Notes: generated from the letters alone by a model not told the origin. Shown: positions 34,276 to 43,743, counted from the stretch's first letter. The stretch: DNA of 64,000 bases from an uncultured Coprococcus sp. (GCA_934247115.1 CAKQIY010000009.1:7393-71392); one strand, 5' to 3'. Numbers and translations: made by a program.

Positions 34276-36018
34276 ATGGGCGAGAAGAAGATTATGCTTG
34301 GTAACGCAGCCATCGCCAGAGGCTGTTATGAAGCGGGTGTCAAGGTGTCAGCGGCATATCCTGGAACACCAAGTACAGAGATCAGTGAGAACATGGTGCA
34401 GTACAAAGGAGATATCTACTCAGAGTGGTCACCAAATGAGAAGGTAGCCACAGAGGTAGCAATCGGTGCATCATTTGCAGGCGTGAGATCCATAGTGTCG
34501 ATGAAGCATGTAGGTGTGAACGTGGCATCAGATCCGCTGTTCACAGCAGCATACACAGGTGTGAACGGAGGTATGGTACTTGTTGCAGCAGATGATCCTG
34601 GAATGTATTCATCACAGAATGAGCAGGATTCAAGACTTGTAGCAAGAACAGCCATGATCCCAGTTGTTGAGCCATCGGACAGCCAGGAGGCAAAGGATTT
34701 CACAAAGTATGCATTTGAGCTGAGTGAGAAGTACGATACTCCTGTAATGCTCCGTACAACCACAAGACTTTCACACTCACAGGGTGTTGTAGAGCTTTGC
34801 GATAGAGAAGAGATCGCTGATAAGCCATATGAGAGAAACATAAAGAAATACGTAATGATGCCTGGTAATGCGATACCACGTCATGTATTTGTAGAGCAGA
34901 GACTCAAGGACATGTCAGCAGACGGCTCTGACATGCCGATCAACAGAGTTGAGATGAGGGACAAGAGCGTGGGTGTCATCACCAGTGGTATCCCTTATCA
35001 GTATGTGAGAGAGGCTATGCCAAACGCATCAGTATTAAAGCTTGGTATGGTAAATCCACTCCCAAGAAAGATGATCGAGGACTTCTGTGCACAGGTTGAC
35101 AAGGTATATGTCATCGAGGAGCTTGAGCCACATATCGAGACTCAGGTGAGAGCATGGGGTATAGATGCAGTCGGTAAAGACCTGCTCACAGTTCAGGGTG
35201 AGTACAGTGCAAACATGCTCAGAGAGAAGCTCCTTGGCGAGAAGGTTGAGACTGCTGAGGCTGCTCAGGTTCCAGCAAGACCACCTATCCTCTGTCCTGG
35301 CTGCCCACATAGAAGCGTATTCTCAGTTCTCTCAGAGCTGAAGATCCACGCAGCAGGAGATATCGGATGCTACACACTTGGAGCCGTTGCGCCACTCAGT
35401 GTTATTGACACAACAGTCTGCATGGGTTCATCCATTTCTACCCTTCATGGAATGGAGAAGGCAAAGGGCAAGGATTATATCAAGAACTGGGTAGCGGTCA
35501 TAGGTGATTCAACATTCCTTCATACAGGTGTGAACTCACTCATGAACATGGTATACAACCAGAGCACAGGAACAGTCATCATACTTGACAACTCGACAAC
35601 AGGTATGACAGGACATCAGGATCACGCCGCAACAGGTAAGACACTGATGGGAGATCCTACATACGCCATTGATATTTACAATCTCTGCAAGGCACTGGGA
35701 ATCCAGAACGTCCATGAGATAAATGCATTTGATATAGAAGGTCTTAAGAAGCTCATCAAGGAGGAGACAGCAAAGGATGAGGTATCAGTCATCATCACAA
35801 AGTCACCTTGTGTACTCTTGAAGACGACTAAGATAACAGGAAGATGCAAGGCAATACCTGAGAAGTGTAAGAAGTGCGGTATGTGCTTAAAACCAGGATG
35901 TCCTGCAGTTATCAGGCAGGAGGATGGAACCATCCGTATAGATGACACACTCTGTACAGGCTGCGGACTGTGCATGAAGCGATGCAAGTTCGATGCTATA
36001 GAAAGGGAGGAGTTCTAA
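34276..36018 (+). CDS. iorA: Indolepyruvate:ferredoxin oxidoreductase, alpha subunit
   Basis: A 580-residue thiamine-diphosphate and iron-sulfur protein. It catalyses oxidative decarboxylation of aryl-pyruvates to aryl-acetyl-CoA with ferredoxin, in anaerobic amino-acid fermentation. N-terminal domain: AAYPGTPSTEISE and STTLSHSQGV-like segments; TPP site GDSTFLHTGVNSLMNMVYNQ and LDNSTTGMTGHQDH. The C-terminus has two 4Fe-4S ferredoxin motifs, CKKCGMCLKPGC and CTGCGLCMKRC. Strong codon bias. GGAAGGG precedes the start. The beta gene follows after two bases. Confidence 0.96.
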   Translation: MGEKKIMLGNAAIARGCYEAGVKVSAAYPGTPSTEISENMVQYKGDIYSEWSPNEKVATEVAIGASFAGVRSIVSMKHVGVNVASDPLFTAAYTGVNGGMVLVAADDPGMYSSQNEQDSRLVARTAMIPVVEPSDSQEAKDFTKYAFELSEKYDTPVMLRTTTRLSHSQGVVELCDREEIADKPYERNIKKYVMMPGNAIPRHVFVEQRLKDMSADGSDMPINRVEMRDKSVGVITSGIPYQYVREAMPNASVLKLGMVNPLPRKMIEDFCAQVDKVYVIEELEPHIETQVRAWGIDAVGKDLLTVQGEYSANMLREKLLGEKVETAEAAQVPARPPILCPGCPHRSVFSVLSELKIHAAGDIGCYTLGAVAPLSVIDTTVCMGSSISTLHGMEKAKGKDYIKNWVAVIGDSTFLHTGVNSLMNMVYNQSTGTVIILDNSTTGMTGHQDHAATGKTLMGDPTYAIDIYNLCKALGIQNVHEINAFDIEGLKKLIKEETAKDEVSVIITKSPCVLLKTTKITGRCKAIPEKCKKCGMCLKPGCPAVIRQEDGTIRIDDTLCTGCGLCMKRCKFDAIEREEF

Positions 36019-36020
36019 TC

Positions 36021-36590
36021 ATGGAGACAAAAAATATTATGATCGTCGGCGTAGGCGGACAGGGAACACTTCTCACAAGCCGTATACTCGGTGGAATCAC
36101 CACGGCAGCAGGATATGATGTCAAGCTCTCTGAGGTTCACGGAATGAGCCAGAGAGGTGGAAGTGTTGTTACATACGTAAGATATGGAGAGAAGGTCAAT
36201 GAGCCTATCGTTGAAGAGGGCTGTGCAGATGTGCTTATAGCATTTGAGAGACTTGAGGCACTTAGATATGCACACTTCCTGAAGAAGGATGGAGTTATCA
36301 TCGTCAATGACCAGAGAATAGATCCTATAACAGTAGTTACAGGTGTAGCACAGTATCCGGAAGGAATTATTGAGAAACTGAGCAAGGAGTATAAGGTAAT
36401 ATCAGTGGATGCCATGGATGAGGCAAAGAAGCTTGGCAACAACAAGGTTTTCAACACAGTGATTATTGGTATTGCGGCACAGCATATGGATTTCTCACAT
36501 GATGCATGGGTGGAGGTTATAAAGAACACAGTTCCACCTAAGACAGTGGAGAAGAATCTTGAAGCGTTTGAGGTTGGATATAATCTGTAA
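36021..36590 (+). CDS. iorB: Indolepyruvate:ferredoxin oxidoreductase, beta subunit
   Basis: A 189-residue pyruvate-ferredoxin gamma-type subunit that pairs with IorA. It begins NIMIVGVGGQGTLLTSRILG and continues with VKLSEVHGMSQRGGSVVTYV, both family-typical. GGGAGGAG just before the ATG at 36021 sets the start; an open frame from 35970 reaches into iorA and is not used. A terminator follows the operon. Confidence 0.95.
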   Translation: METKNIMIVGVGGQGTLLTSRILGGITTAAGYDVKLSEVHGMSQRGGSVVTYVRYGEKVNEPIVEEGCADVLIAFERLEALRYAHFLKKDGVIIVNDQRIDPITVVTGVAQYPEGIIEKLSKEYKVISVDAMDEAKKLGNNKVFNTVIIGIAAQHMDFSHDAWVEVIKNTVPPKTVEKNLEAFEVGYNL

Positions 36591-36611
36591 ATGTAAAAAT
36601 CGTATAAAATC

Positions 36612-36645
36612 AAGGCGGAATTTGTTAAAAAGTTCCGCCTTTTAT
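36612..36645 (+). terminator. Terminator of iorAB
   Basis: AAGGCGGAA pairs with TTCCGCCTT across a 12-base loop and ends in TTTA. Confidence 0.88.
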
Positions 36646-36717
36646 GTATTTATGATGGAAATACATCTACATATATGGTAAAATGTATACAAATATACTG
36701 GATGGGGAATCAATGAT

Positions 36718-37815
36718 ATGAGTGATATGTACAAAGAAGATATAGAAGCAAGATGGCAGTTGCTGGTATGGCGGACGGTCATTGTTATATGTGCTATGAC
36801 ATTTGCGCTTTCATGGATATTATTTGGAGTTCACAGGGTGTCAAAGAACATAGGCAGCGGACTTTATATGCTGGAATACATATTTGTTCCGATGATCATA
36901 CAGATCATCACGCTGGTGGTATGTTACTTTATGATAAAAGCTGACAATATGTCAAATGAGAAGAAAAATTATGTGGTCATAGGGTTGATATTCGTGTCTA
37001 TAGGAGTTATATCATTCACATATTATTCCATTTTGCCGCTCACCATGTTGCCAAGTATAACCATAGTTGCCACGGCTTTGTTTGCGGATCAGTCACTCAC
37101 CATATGGTCTGGTGTTGCGGTGGCGATACTTACCACGATTGATATGGTGAGGTATCATTTTGAGTACACCGGCAGTGTGGCGGGGCTTAACTGGGTCGGA
37201 GTGCTCAGCATATATCTTTTGTTGATCATTCTTTTATGCGTGATGGTGGTTATAGTCAACACACATACAAAAGCGCTTATGAGTTCCATAATGGGCAGCT
37301 ACAACAGACAGGTAACCCTTATGAGTGAGCTGATGATAGACCCGATGACAGGACTTTACAACAGGCGTTCATTTGAGGATAGCCTGGAGAAAGAGATAGA
37401 GAGTGTTGAACAGACGGGAGCAAAGTCATACGTCACTATATTTGATATAGACCATTTCAAAGAGGTCAATGATACATATGGACACAGCAATGGTGATATA
37501 GTGATCAAGGCTCTTTGTAAAATGATGAAGGAGAAGTCCAAGGATATGGGGCTGGCGTTCAGATATGGCGGTGAGGAATTTGTGATACTGTTCCATGATG
37601 TGGAATTGTCAAAGGTCATGAATGTTGTTGAGGATATCCGAACAGAGTTCAGATGTTATTACTTCCACTTTATGAATAAGGATGGAATCACATGCAGCTG
37701 TGGTGTGGCAGAGTATATCAAGGGAGAGAGCTCAAAGGCCTGGTTCAACAGAGCGGATTCAGCCCTCTATCAGGCGAAGGAATCTGGACGTAACAGAACA
37801 GTTATAAGCGAGTAG
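36718..37815 (+). CDS. Membrane diguanylate cyclase (GGDEF)
   Basis: A 365-residue protein: about six helices in residues 15-190 form a membrane sensor region, followed by a GGDEF domain (TGLYNRRSF, FDIDHFKEVNDTYGH, FRYGGEEFVILF). The active GGEEF motif is intact, so it should make c-di-GMP from GTP. The inhibitory I-site RxxD, normally five residues before the motif, is absent (GLAFRY instead), suggesting no standard product inhibition. No c-di-GMP receptor is adjacent. Confidence 0.92.
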   Translation: MSDMYKEDIEARWQLLVWRTVIVICAMTFALSWILFGVHRVSKNIGSGLYMLEYIFVPMIIQIITLVVCYFMIKADNMSNEKKNYVVIGLIFVSIGVISFTYYSILPLTMLPSITIVATALFADQSLTIWSGVAVAILTTIDMVRYHFEYTGSVAGLNWVGVLSIYLLLIILLCVMVVIVNTHTKALMSSIMGSYNRQVTLMSELMIDPMTGLYNRRSFEDSLEKEIESVEQTGAKSYVTIFDIDHFKEVNDTYGHSNGDIVIKALCKMMKEKSKDMGLAFRYGGEEFVILFHDVELSKVMNVVEDIRTEFRCYYFHFMNKDGITCSCGVAEYIKGESSKAWFNRADSALYQAKESGRNRTVISE

Positions 37816-37824
37816 TAATATAAT

Positions 37825-37869
37825 AAAAAGATCTGCGTTTTGTCATATGACAGGACGCAGATCTTTTTT
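37825..37869. terminator. Bidirectional terminator between the GGDEF and amidase genes
   Basis: AAAAAGATCTGCGT pairs with ACGCAGATCTTTTT, with TGTCAT/ATGACA inside; flanked by A and T tracts on both strands. Confidence 0.92.
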
Positions 37870-38608
37870 ATTCTACATATTCGTTGAGCCATTCAACCAC
37901 ACCATTAGATATGGCTTTGGCGTAGTTTTCAAGATTCTCGTTGAAGTAATCCAGGTCATCCTGACTGGTCATAAATCCCATCTCGATGATCATGCTTGTC
38001 ATGTCTGTGTCACGTATCACAGCGTAATCATCGTCGCTGTTGCCCTGGGTTCCAATCCTGACTCCCCGGTTGGCTGTAATACCCACCTTTTCCAGGTTGT
38101 TCAGAATATCATCTGCTGCTGCGTAGCTTCTCTCTGATCCGGAGCTGTGTATCCATATCTCAATACCCTTTGTTGTATTGGCTGCTGCGGTTGAATTGCG
38201 GTGCAGTGATACGAATATATCGGCTTTTGCATCGTTGGCGATAACTGATCTGGAGCCCAGCTGTGTGTCGCTGTCGTCGGATCGAGTCATGACGACATTG
38301 ACTCCGCTTTTCTTCAGTGCCTTTGCAACCTCCTTTGCAAGCCGGAGATTGTCGTCCTTTTCATAGCTTCCGTCCAGTCCGACTGCGCCCACGTCGCTGC
38401 CTCCGTGACCGGCATCCACACATACGGTATATGTATCGTTGGCTTTCTGAAGCATGACTGTCTGTGTGCGGCCCTTGCTCATATGCGCCTTTGCGAGAAA
38501 AATCCCAAGTACAAGCACACATAGGAGAAGCAGAATGTTGATGACCACCAGAAATGCAACCAGAGCACGTAATTGTTTAACTGTCATTTTCTTTTTGCGT
38601 TTACTCAT
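37868..38608 (-). CDS. Membrane-anchored N-acetylmuramoyl-L-alanine amidase
   Basis: A 246-residue Amidase_3 enzyme that cuts the muramic acid-peptide bond of peptidoglycan. A basic cytoplasmic tip (MSKRKKKMTVKQL) and one TM helix anchor it at the membrane. Zinc/catalytic residues are visible: VCVDAGHGG, GSYEKDDN, IFVSLHRNS and MIIEMGFMT. The Arg after the third zinc His (usually Ala or Val) is unusual. The GGAGG site puts the start at 38608. It converges with the GGDEF gene. Confidence 0.92.
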   Translation of the reverse strand: MSKRKKKMTVKQLRALVAFLVVINILLLLCVLVLGIFLAKAHMSKGRTQTVMLQKANDTYTVCVDAGHGGSDVGAVGLDGSYEKDDNLRLAKEVAKALKKSGVNVVMTRSDDSDTQLGSRSVIANDAKADIFVSLHRNSTAAANTTKGIEIWIHSSGSERSYAAADDILNNLEKVGITANRGVRIGTQGNSDDDYAVIRDTDMTSMIIEMGFMTSQDDLDYFNENLENYAKAISNGVVEWLNEYVE

Positions 38609-38747
38609 ATGTCCTCCATTATAGAAAATACCATCAATAAACATAAACGAAAATTCGATGTTTTTCAACCCTGTACAATGGATTAGTTGAAATGTTATAA
38701 TTATCGAGGCTTTTATAAATACACAAAAAGAAGGATGTGACTGACAA

Positions 38748-39587
38748 ATGATAATAGATTTTCATACACACACTTATCCAGATAAAATAGCGGCGAAGAC
38801 AGTGGAGCTTCTTGCTGGGAGATCCGGTACAGTGCCACATTCAGATGGAACCCTCGTGGGACTTGAGAACGATATGGAGCACAGGCATGTTGACATATCC
38901 GTGGTGCTTCCGGTAGCAACGTCACCGAAACAGTACAGGCATATCAATGAATTTGCAGAGATGGAGAATGAACAGTTTGCAGATACCCATGTATGGTCAT
39001 TTGGAGGTATCCATCCGGACAATGAGAATTACAAAGAGATTCTGAGGGATATAAGTGACAAAGGCCTTAAGGGGATAAAGCTTCATCCTGATTATCAGGG
39101 CGTTTTCTTCAATGATATAAGATATAAGAGGATAATCAGTTATGCCACTGAGCTTGGACTTATCGTGGTCACCCATGCCGGACAGGATATAGGTCTGCCG
39201 GAGGTGGTGCACTGCACACCTGCTATGGCTGAGGAAGTGCTGGACGATGTTCAGCCGGACAAGCTGGTACTTGCCCATATGGGTGGCTGGCAGATGTGGC
39301 AGGATGTCCTGGACAGGCTGTGCGGCAGGAATGTATATATGGATACGGCATTTTCTTATGGACAGATACAGTACAAAGCTGGAGTGGAACACAGGTGGAA
39401 GCTGATGAATGACAGTATGTTCCGGGCAATAGTGGATAAGCATGGCGCAGATCGTATATTATTTGGAACAGATAGTCCATGGTCAGATCAGTTTGACGCT
39501 ATCACAGATATAGAAAAGCTCGGGCTTCCAGAGAACGCAAGAAAAAAGATAATGGGAGAGAATGCGGAGAGACTACTGCATATATAA
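38748..39587 (+). CDS. Amidohydrolase family 2 protein
   Basis: A 279-residue TIM-barrel hydrolase starting DFHTHTYPDKIA (HxH metal pair), then GIKLHPDYQG, VVTHAGQDIG, LAHMGGWQMW and FGTDSPWSDQ, the order of metal ligands in ACMSD/TIM-barrel amidohydrolases. Such enzymes decarboxylate or hydrolyse small acids or lactones; substrate unknown. Start at 38748 follows a plausible AAGGATG site. Confidence 0.85.
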   Translation: MIIDFHTHTYPDKIAAKTVELLAGRSGTVPHSDGTLVGLENDMEHRHVDISVVLPVATSPKQYRHINEFAEMENEQFADTHVWSFGGIHPDNENYKEILRDISDKGLKGIKLHPDYQGVFFNDIRYKRIISYATELGLIVVTHAGQDIGLPEVVHCTPAMAEEVLDDVQPDKLVLAHMGGWQMWQDVLDRLCGRNVYMDTAFSYGQIQYKAGVEHRWKLMNDSMFRAIVDKHGADRILFGTDSPWSDQFDAITDIEKLGLPENARKKIMGENAERLLHI

Positions 39588-39600
39588 AAATTTTGTAAAA

Positions 39601-39667
39601 GTGGAAAACACTATTGCAAAGAGTTTAATAATATGTTACATTTTTATTACAGAAATGAATTTTCCAC
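39601..39667 (+). other. Inverted-repeat element in the 3' region of the amidohydrolase
   Basis: GTGGAAAA (39601-39608) pairs perfectly with TTTTCCAC (39660-39667), with TAATAA/TTATTA nested inside. It may be an RNA structure in the 3' untranslated end before the terminator at 39716. Confidence 0.45.
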
Positions 39668-39715
39668 AAATGCTATAAAGAAGATTCCGTGATGAATCAT
39701 ATACTAGTTGAGGAC

Positions 39716-39757
39716 AATAGAGATATGTCGATGCCTTCCGACATGTCTCTATTTTTG
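39716..39757 (+). terminator. Strong terminator hairpin
   Basis: AATAGAGATATGTCG pairs with CGACATGTCTCTATT (39739-39753) with one wobble, then TTT. It ends transcription from the amidohydrolase or from a short RNA started near 39610. Confidence 0.88.
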
Positions 39758-39853
39758 TATATAAGGATATCGGGCAGGGATGTGTACAGTGAACGAATTT
39801 GCGACAGACAGGTTGATGATAGAATGATCAGAGACAGAAAACTCTATGACAAC

Positions 39854-39892
39854 AAAAAAGACTTGAAATCATATGATTCCAAGTCTTTCTAA
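39854..39892 (-). terminator. Terminator of tRNA-Gln
   Basis: On the minus strand AAAGACTTGGAATCAT pairs with ATGATTTCAAGTCTTT and is followed by TTT. Confidence 0.85.
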
Positions 39893-39895
39893 TAG

Positions 39896-39968
39896 CTGGG
39901 CTACAAGGATTCGAACCTTGAAAATGCTGGAGTCAGAGTCCAGTGCCTTACCATTTGGCGATAGCCCA
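39896..39968 (-). tRNA. tRNA-Gln (CTG anticodon)
   Basis: Minus-strand cloverleaf: acceptor TGGGCTA/TAGCCCA, anticodon stem CTGGA/TCCAG with loop CTCTGAC giving CTG, T arm CAAGG TTCGAAT CCTTG. No encoded CCA. Confidence 0.95.
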
Positions 39969-40142
39969 TTGCCTCAACACGTGATAGTATATATGATTGG
40001 ACAGAAAAATGCAAGCACTTTTTTCAAAAAATTTTAAAAATTTTTGATGCCCTGTTTTGACCTTGCGGGCAGGGGAAAAATAAGGTATAAAATTAGTGGG
40101 CTGATTAATAACAGCTGCAGACAGCATCGGGGGTGCAACGGA

Positions 40143-40859
40143 ATGTATTCATACAATACTATAGTAAGATATAGTGAGACCGGAGGGCGAAAGATATCCA
40201 ATATAGCTACAATCGCCAATTACTTTCAGGATTGTGCAATTCTTCAGTCTGAGGAGGTGGGCATAGGGCTGGATTATCTGGCAGAACATCACAGGGCATG
40301 GTTCCTCATATCATGGCAGATAGAGGTTGAGAGATATCCGGCCATGGGAGAGCGTATAGATGTCCGTACATGGGCTTATGATTTTAAGGCGTCACTTGGT
40401 TTCAGGAATATAGATATAATAGACAGTGAGGGTATATGTATTGTCAGAGCTGCATCTATATGGAGCTATGTTGACACGGAGAACATGCGCCCGGCGAAGA
40501 TAGATGCAGAGGTCGCTGCTGCATATCCCATGGAGCCTGCGATAGATATGGTATATGCACCGAGAAAGATAAAGCTGTGGGACGAATATGCCACGGTTGA
40601 TACCAGACGGGTGATGTCGTATCAGATAGATTCCAACAATCATATGAATAATGAAGCGTATATTGCGCTGGCCCAGGAGTATGTTGATGATATAGAGAAC
40701 ATATCCGCGGTAAGAGCAGAATATAAGATGCAATATATGAAGGATGATGTTATAGTAATAAAGAAAGCAGCAGCTGACAACTATGTACAGATATTGCTGT
40801 GTGATGAACAGGACAGAGTGAAGTGCACTGTTCAATTTGAAATGAAGAGGACGGTATAA
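40143..40859 (+). CDS. Acyl-ACP thioesterase (FatA/FatB-like)
   Basis: A 238-residue double hot-dog fold enzyme that releases fatty acids from acyl-ACP, ending fatty acid synthesis. Front half begins YSETGGRKISNIATIANYFQ; the catalytic block is in the second half (IDSNNHMNNEAYI, supplying Asn and His). Length is at the short end for bacterial members (about 240-260). A GGGGGTG site supports the start at 40143; an upstream open frame to 40044 is not used. The gene is followed two bases later by cvfB. Confidence 0.88.
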   Translation: MYSYNTIVRYSETGGRKISNIATIANYFQDCAILQSEEVGIGLDYLAEHHRAWFLISWQIEVERYPAMGERIDVRTWAYDFKASLGFRNIDIIDSEGICIVRAASIWSYVDTENMRPAKIDAEVAAAYPMEPAIDMVYAPRKIKLWDEYATVDTRRVMSYQIDSNNHMNNEAYIALAQEYVDDIENISAVRAEYKMQYMKDDVIVIKKAAADNYVQILLCDEQDRVKCTVQFEMKRTV

Positions 40860-40861
40860 CC

Positions 40862-41905
40862 ATGATGAAGATAGGAGAATGGAACGATCTTACGATCAGG
40901 AGAGAGAAAGAATTTGGCGTGTATCTTGGATGTGAAGGAGATGACAGGGAAGTGCTTCTGCCGCGTAGGCAGGTGCCGAATAAAGCCAAGATCGGTGAAC
41001 ATATCCATGCGTTTATATACAGGGATTCGGATGACCGTATCATAGCCACCATGAATGTACCATATATAACAATGGGCAAGATGGCAGTGCTCAGATGTGT
41101 GGGAACTACCAAGATCGGCGCATTTATGGACTGGGGACTTGAGAAGGATATTCTTCTTCCATTCAAGGAGCAGACTGGACCGGTCAGAGAGGGCAGAGAG
41201 TATCTCGTCAGAATGTATTCAGATAAGTCGGACAGATTGTGCGTATCCATGAAGGTGTATGATTATCTGAAGACCGAATCACCGTACAAGGCGGGGGATG
41301 ACATATCGGGTATTGTCATAGAGTATAGCCCTGAGTATGGAGCGTTTGTGGCTGTTGACAACAAGTACTCGGCGCTTATACCTAAGAAAGAGATCCACAC
41401 AGGCATATATGTGGGGGATAAGATACAGGGAAGAGTTGCGGAAGTCAGAGAGGATGGTAAGCTGAATCTTACACTTCAGAAGCCGATAAAGATGCAGATC
41501 CGCGAGAATGCAGATATGATAGTGAACATAATCAATTCCTATGGTGGTGTTCTTCCGTTCAACGATAAGGCGGATTCCAAGGTTATCGAGAAGGAATTTG
41601 GAATCAGCAAGAGGGCATTCAAGACTGCAGTGGGTAAGCTGCTCAAGGATGGACTCATACGCATAACAGAGGATCATATAGAACTGTTGTCTGATGAAGA
41701 GCGTGCGGCATTGGCAGAGAAGGGAACAACAAAGGAAGATGTGGTTAGAAGAAGCAGACCAAAGAAGCCTGCTGCGCAGCCAGTTTCATTCAAAAATCAG
41801 GATATCCCTGAGAGGAAGGGTAAGGTTAAGTTCAATCGTGCAAATGGCGGCAGAAGGAACAACAGGAAGGCTCTGCTCGCAGAGATGGACGAAGAAGACA
41901 ATTAA
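40862..41905 (+). CDS. CvfB-like S1 RNA-binding protein
   Basis: A 347-residue protein with consecutive S1-like domains (front KEFGVYLGCEGDDREVLLPR; middle VGTTKIGAFMDWGLEKDILL and SGIVIEYSPEYGAFVAV) and a winged-helix-like part near residues 230-280 (KVIEKEFGISKRAFKTAVGK). It ends in a basic, Arg/Lys-rich tail probably binding RNA. CvfB proteins regulate virulence and RNA metabolism in staphylococci; the role here is inferred. Coupled to the thioesterase gene by a two-base gap. Confidence 0.88.
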   Translation: MMKIGEWNDLTIRREKEFGVYLGCEGDDREVLLPRRQVPNKAKIGEHIHAFIYRDSDDRIIATMNVPYITMGKMAVLRCVGTTKIGAFMDWGLEKDILLPFKEQTGPVREGREYLVRMYSDKSDRLCVSMKVYDYLKTESPYKAGDDISGIVIEYSPEYGAFVAVDNKYSALIPKKEIHTGIYVGDKIQGRVAEVREDGKLNLTLQKPIKMQIRENADMIVNIINSYGGVLPFNDKADSKVIEKEFGISKRAFKTAVGKLLKDGLIRITEDHIELLSDEERAALAEKGTTKEDVVRRSRPKKPAAQPVSFKNQDIPERKGKVKFNRANGGRRNNRKALLAEMDEEDN

Positions 41906-41958
41906 TTATAAGAATATATTATAATATATAGAAAATATAATGTAGGAGGATATAAAAT

Positions 41959-42339
41959 ATGAAGACAATTATAAGTACACCAAAGGCACCGGAAGCAATA
42001 GGACCATATTCACAGGCAGTTCTTGTCAACGGAATGCTGTTCACATCAGGTGTTATCCCAATCGATCCAGAGACCAATACTCTTGTGGAGGGTGACGTCG
42101 AGGTTCAGGCTAAGCAGGCCATAGGCAACCTTAAGAATCTTATTGAGGCATCCGGTTCCTCTATGGATAAGGTTGTAAAGACAACTGTGTTTATCAAGGA
42201 TATGAATGATTTCGGAAAAATCAACGAGATATATAAGGAGTTCTTTACAAGCGATTTCCCTGCGCGTTCATGTGTAGAGGTAGCAAGACTTCCTAAGGAT
42301 GTACTGATAGAGATAGAAGCTATTGCGGTTGTAGAGTAG
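41959..42339 (+). CDS. ridA: RidA-family enamine/imine deaminase
   Basis: A 126-residue YjgF/RidA protein that hydrolyses reactive 2-aminoacrylate and related enamines released by PLP enzymes. Signatures: PEAIGPYSQAVLVNGMLFTSG at the start, the conserved Arg in FPARSCVEVARLPKDVLIEIE, and the standard length. A GGAGG site precedes the ATG. It lies four bases upstream of the CPBP protease gene, suggesting cotranscription. Confidence 0.95.
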   Translation: MKTIISTPKAPEAIGPYSQAVLVNGMLFTSGVIPIDPETNTLVEGDVEVQAKQAIGNLKNLIEASGSSMDKVVKTTVFIKDMNDFGKINEIYKEFFTSDFPARSCVEVARLPKDVLIEIEAIAVVE

Positions 42340-42343
42340 AGTC

Positions 42344-43309
42344 ATGGAAGATAATGCACAGAAAAAAGTAAAAGGAGCCTCATGGTTCTTTGCATCGCTG
42401 ATAATAGTGTATCTTGCCGTGTTTTTCGTGTTTGGCTTCACTGGGCTGGGCAGTAGGATAAATGTGATTGAGAATATCCTGATCAGCCAAGGGATGATAC
42501 TTATACCGACTCTGGCATATATACTGATCACCAGATGCAGTGTCCGGGATACCCTCAGGATAAGAAAGACCCATTGGTCGGCAATCTTTATTGTTCCGGT
42601 ATTTGTAGTGTCACTGGAACCGGCAATTGTCGTCATCAATTCAATAAGTATGTTGTGGGTGGACAATGCTACAACTGAGCTTGCAGTGGGACTGGTGGCG
42701 AAGTATCCTTTTTGGGTGTCCACTTCACTTATGGCTCTTGCACCTTGTATAGTTGAGGAACTTGCATACAGGGGAGTTATACTTGGAAGCTACAGATACA
42801 GCAGCCGTATATGGGCTATAGTTGTATCCGGATTGCTGTTTGGTGCCATGCACATGAATTTTAACCAGATGGCATATGCTGTGATTCTGGGAATGATGCT
42901 GGGACTTCTGGCGGAGGTTACTGGAAGTATACTTTCGACGATGCTGGCACATTTCTGCTTTAATGAGATATCTGTATGCCTGAGCTATTTTATGTATCAC
43001 AACAGCAGTATGAAGACCATGGTGGAATCGGCTTCTGAGACTGCGGTCTCTAAGCAGCAGCTTCTTATAACTATTGTCGGTATGACGCCGGTTGCGATAG
43101 GAGGACTGTGTATTGCGTTTGCGCTTCTCTATGCCCTTGCCGTACTCAACGGCAGGAAGAAAGAGGTGCTGGATATGTTCAGGAGACACAGGACGTATGC
43201 AGATGATGGCACAGAGATCAGGAAACCAGGGATAATATCAATCCCGCTTGTGATTGCTATGGCTGTATGCATAGCATTTATGATAATCAGTGAAATATTC
43301 TGGAGATAA
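42344..43309 (+). CDS. CPBP-family intramembrane metalloprotease
   Basis: A 321-residue integral membrane protein with about eight helices. The CPBP/CAAX-protease motifs are EELAYRG (motif 1), FGAMHMNFNQ (motif 2 His), and LAHFCFNEIS (motif 3). These enzymes trim prenylated or peptide substrates in bacteria and often protect against bacteriocins. Weak ribosome binding site; the start is four bases after ridA stops, so reinitiation is likely. Confidence 0.88.
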   Translation: MEDNAQKKVKGASWFFASLIIVYLAVFFVFGFTGLGSRINVIENILISQGMILIPTLAYILITRCSVRDTLRIRKTHWSAIFIVPVFVVSLEPAIVVINSISMLWVDNATTELAVGLVAKYPFWVSTSLMALAPCIVEELAYRGVILGSYRYSSRIWAIVVSGLLFGAMHMNFNQMAYAVILGMMLGLLAEVTGSILSTMLAHFCFNEISVCLSYFMYHNSSMKTMVESASETAVSKQQLLITIVGMTPVAIGGLCIAFALLYALAVLNGRKKEVLDMFRRHRTYADDGTEIRKPGIISIPLVIAMAVCIAFMIISEIFWR

Positions 43310-43320
43310 CGCTCAACAGG

Positions 43321-43360
43321 AAAAATGCCCGCAGATATGGTATCTGTGGGCATTTTCTCT
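43321..43360. terminator. Bidirectional terminator
   Basis: AAAAATGCCCGCAGATA pairs with TATCTGTGGGCATTTT around a 3-base loop, between the CPBP and DUF378 genes. Confidence 0.92.
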
Positions 43361-43379
43361 TTGTTGACAGCTGCAGGGA

Positions 43380-43577
43380 TTAATCCCTGCCTAGAAACCG
43401 GTAGAATGATATGGTATATAGACCGGCAACACCCACCAGCGTATATATGATCCTTGAGAATACTGTTCCCGCACCGAATATACCATCCACGATGTTGTAA
43501 CTGAAAAGACCTATGATGCCCCATACGATGGCGCCGATTATGGTCAGCGTCAGGCATATACAGTTAAGTGTTTTCAT
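43380..43577 (-). CDS. DUF378 small membrane protein
   Basis: A 65-residue protein with two helices (ICLTLTIIGAIVWGIIGLF, then RIIYTLVGVAGLYTISFY). The pattern of helix-WGIIGLF-helix-Gly-x-x-Gly is that of DUF378 proteins. GGGAGG precedes the ATG. Function unknown. Confidence 0.85.
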   Translation of the reverse strand: MKTLNCICLTLTIIGAIVWGIIGLFSYNIVDGIFGAGTVFSRIIYTLVGVAGLYTISFYRFLGRD

Positions 43578-43743
43578 TAAAGACCTCCCAAATTCTGCGC
43601 CATAAATTGACGCATTTATATATTTCTATAATGTAAGTGTGTACTGTAAATTAACTTTTTATTCTGAACTTTATATATTGTCATCAGGATTTTAAATTTT
43701 CGTTAAATTAAGATTAAGGAAAATTGGATTAACTGTGATTTAC

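Noticed and set aside
39689..39892. 67-codon ORF
   Set aside because: It reads through two strong terminator hairpins next to tRNA-Gln and has no protein-like composition.
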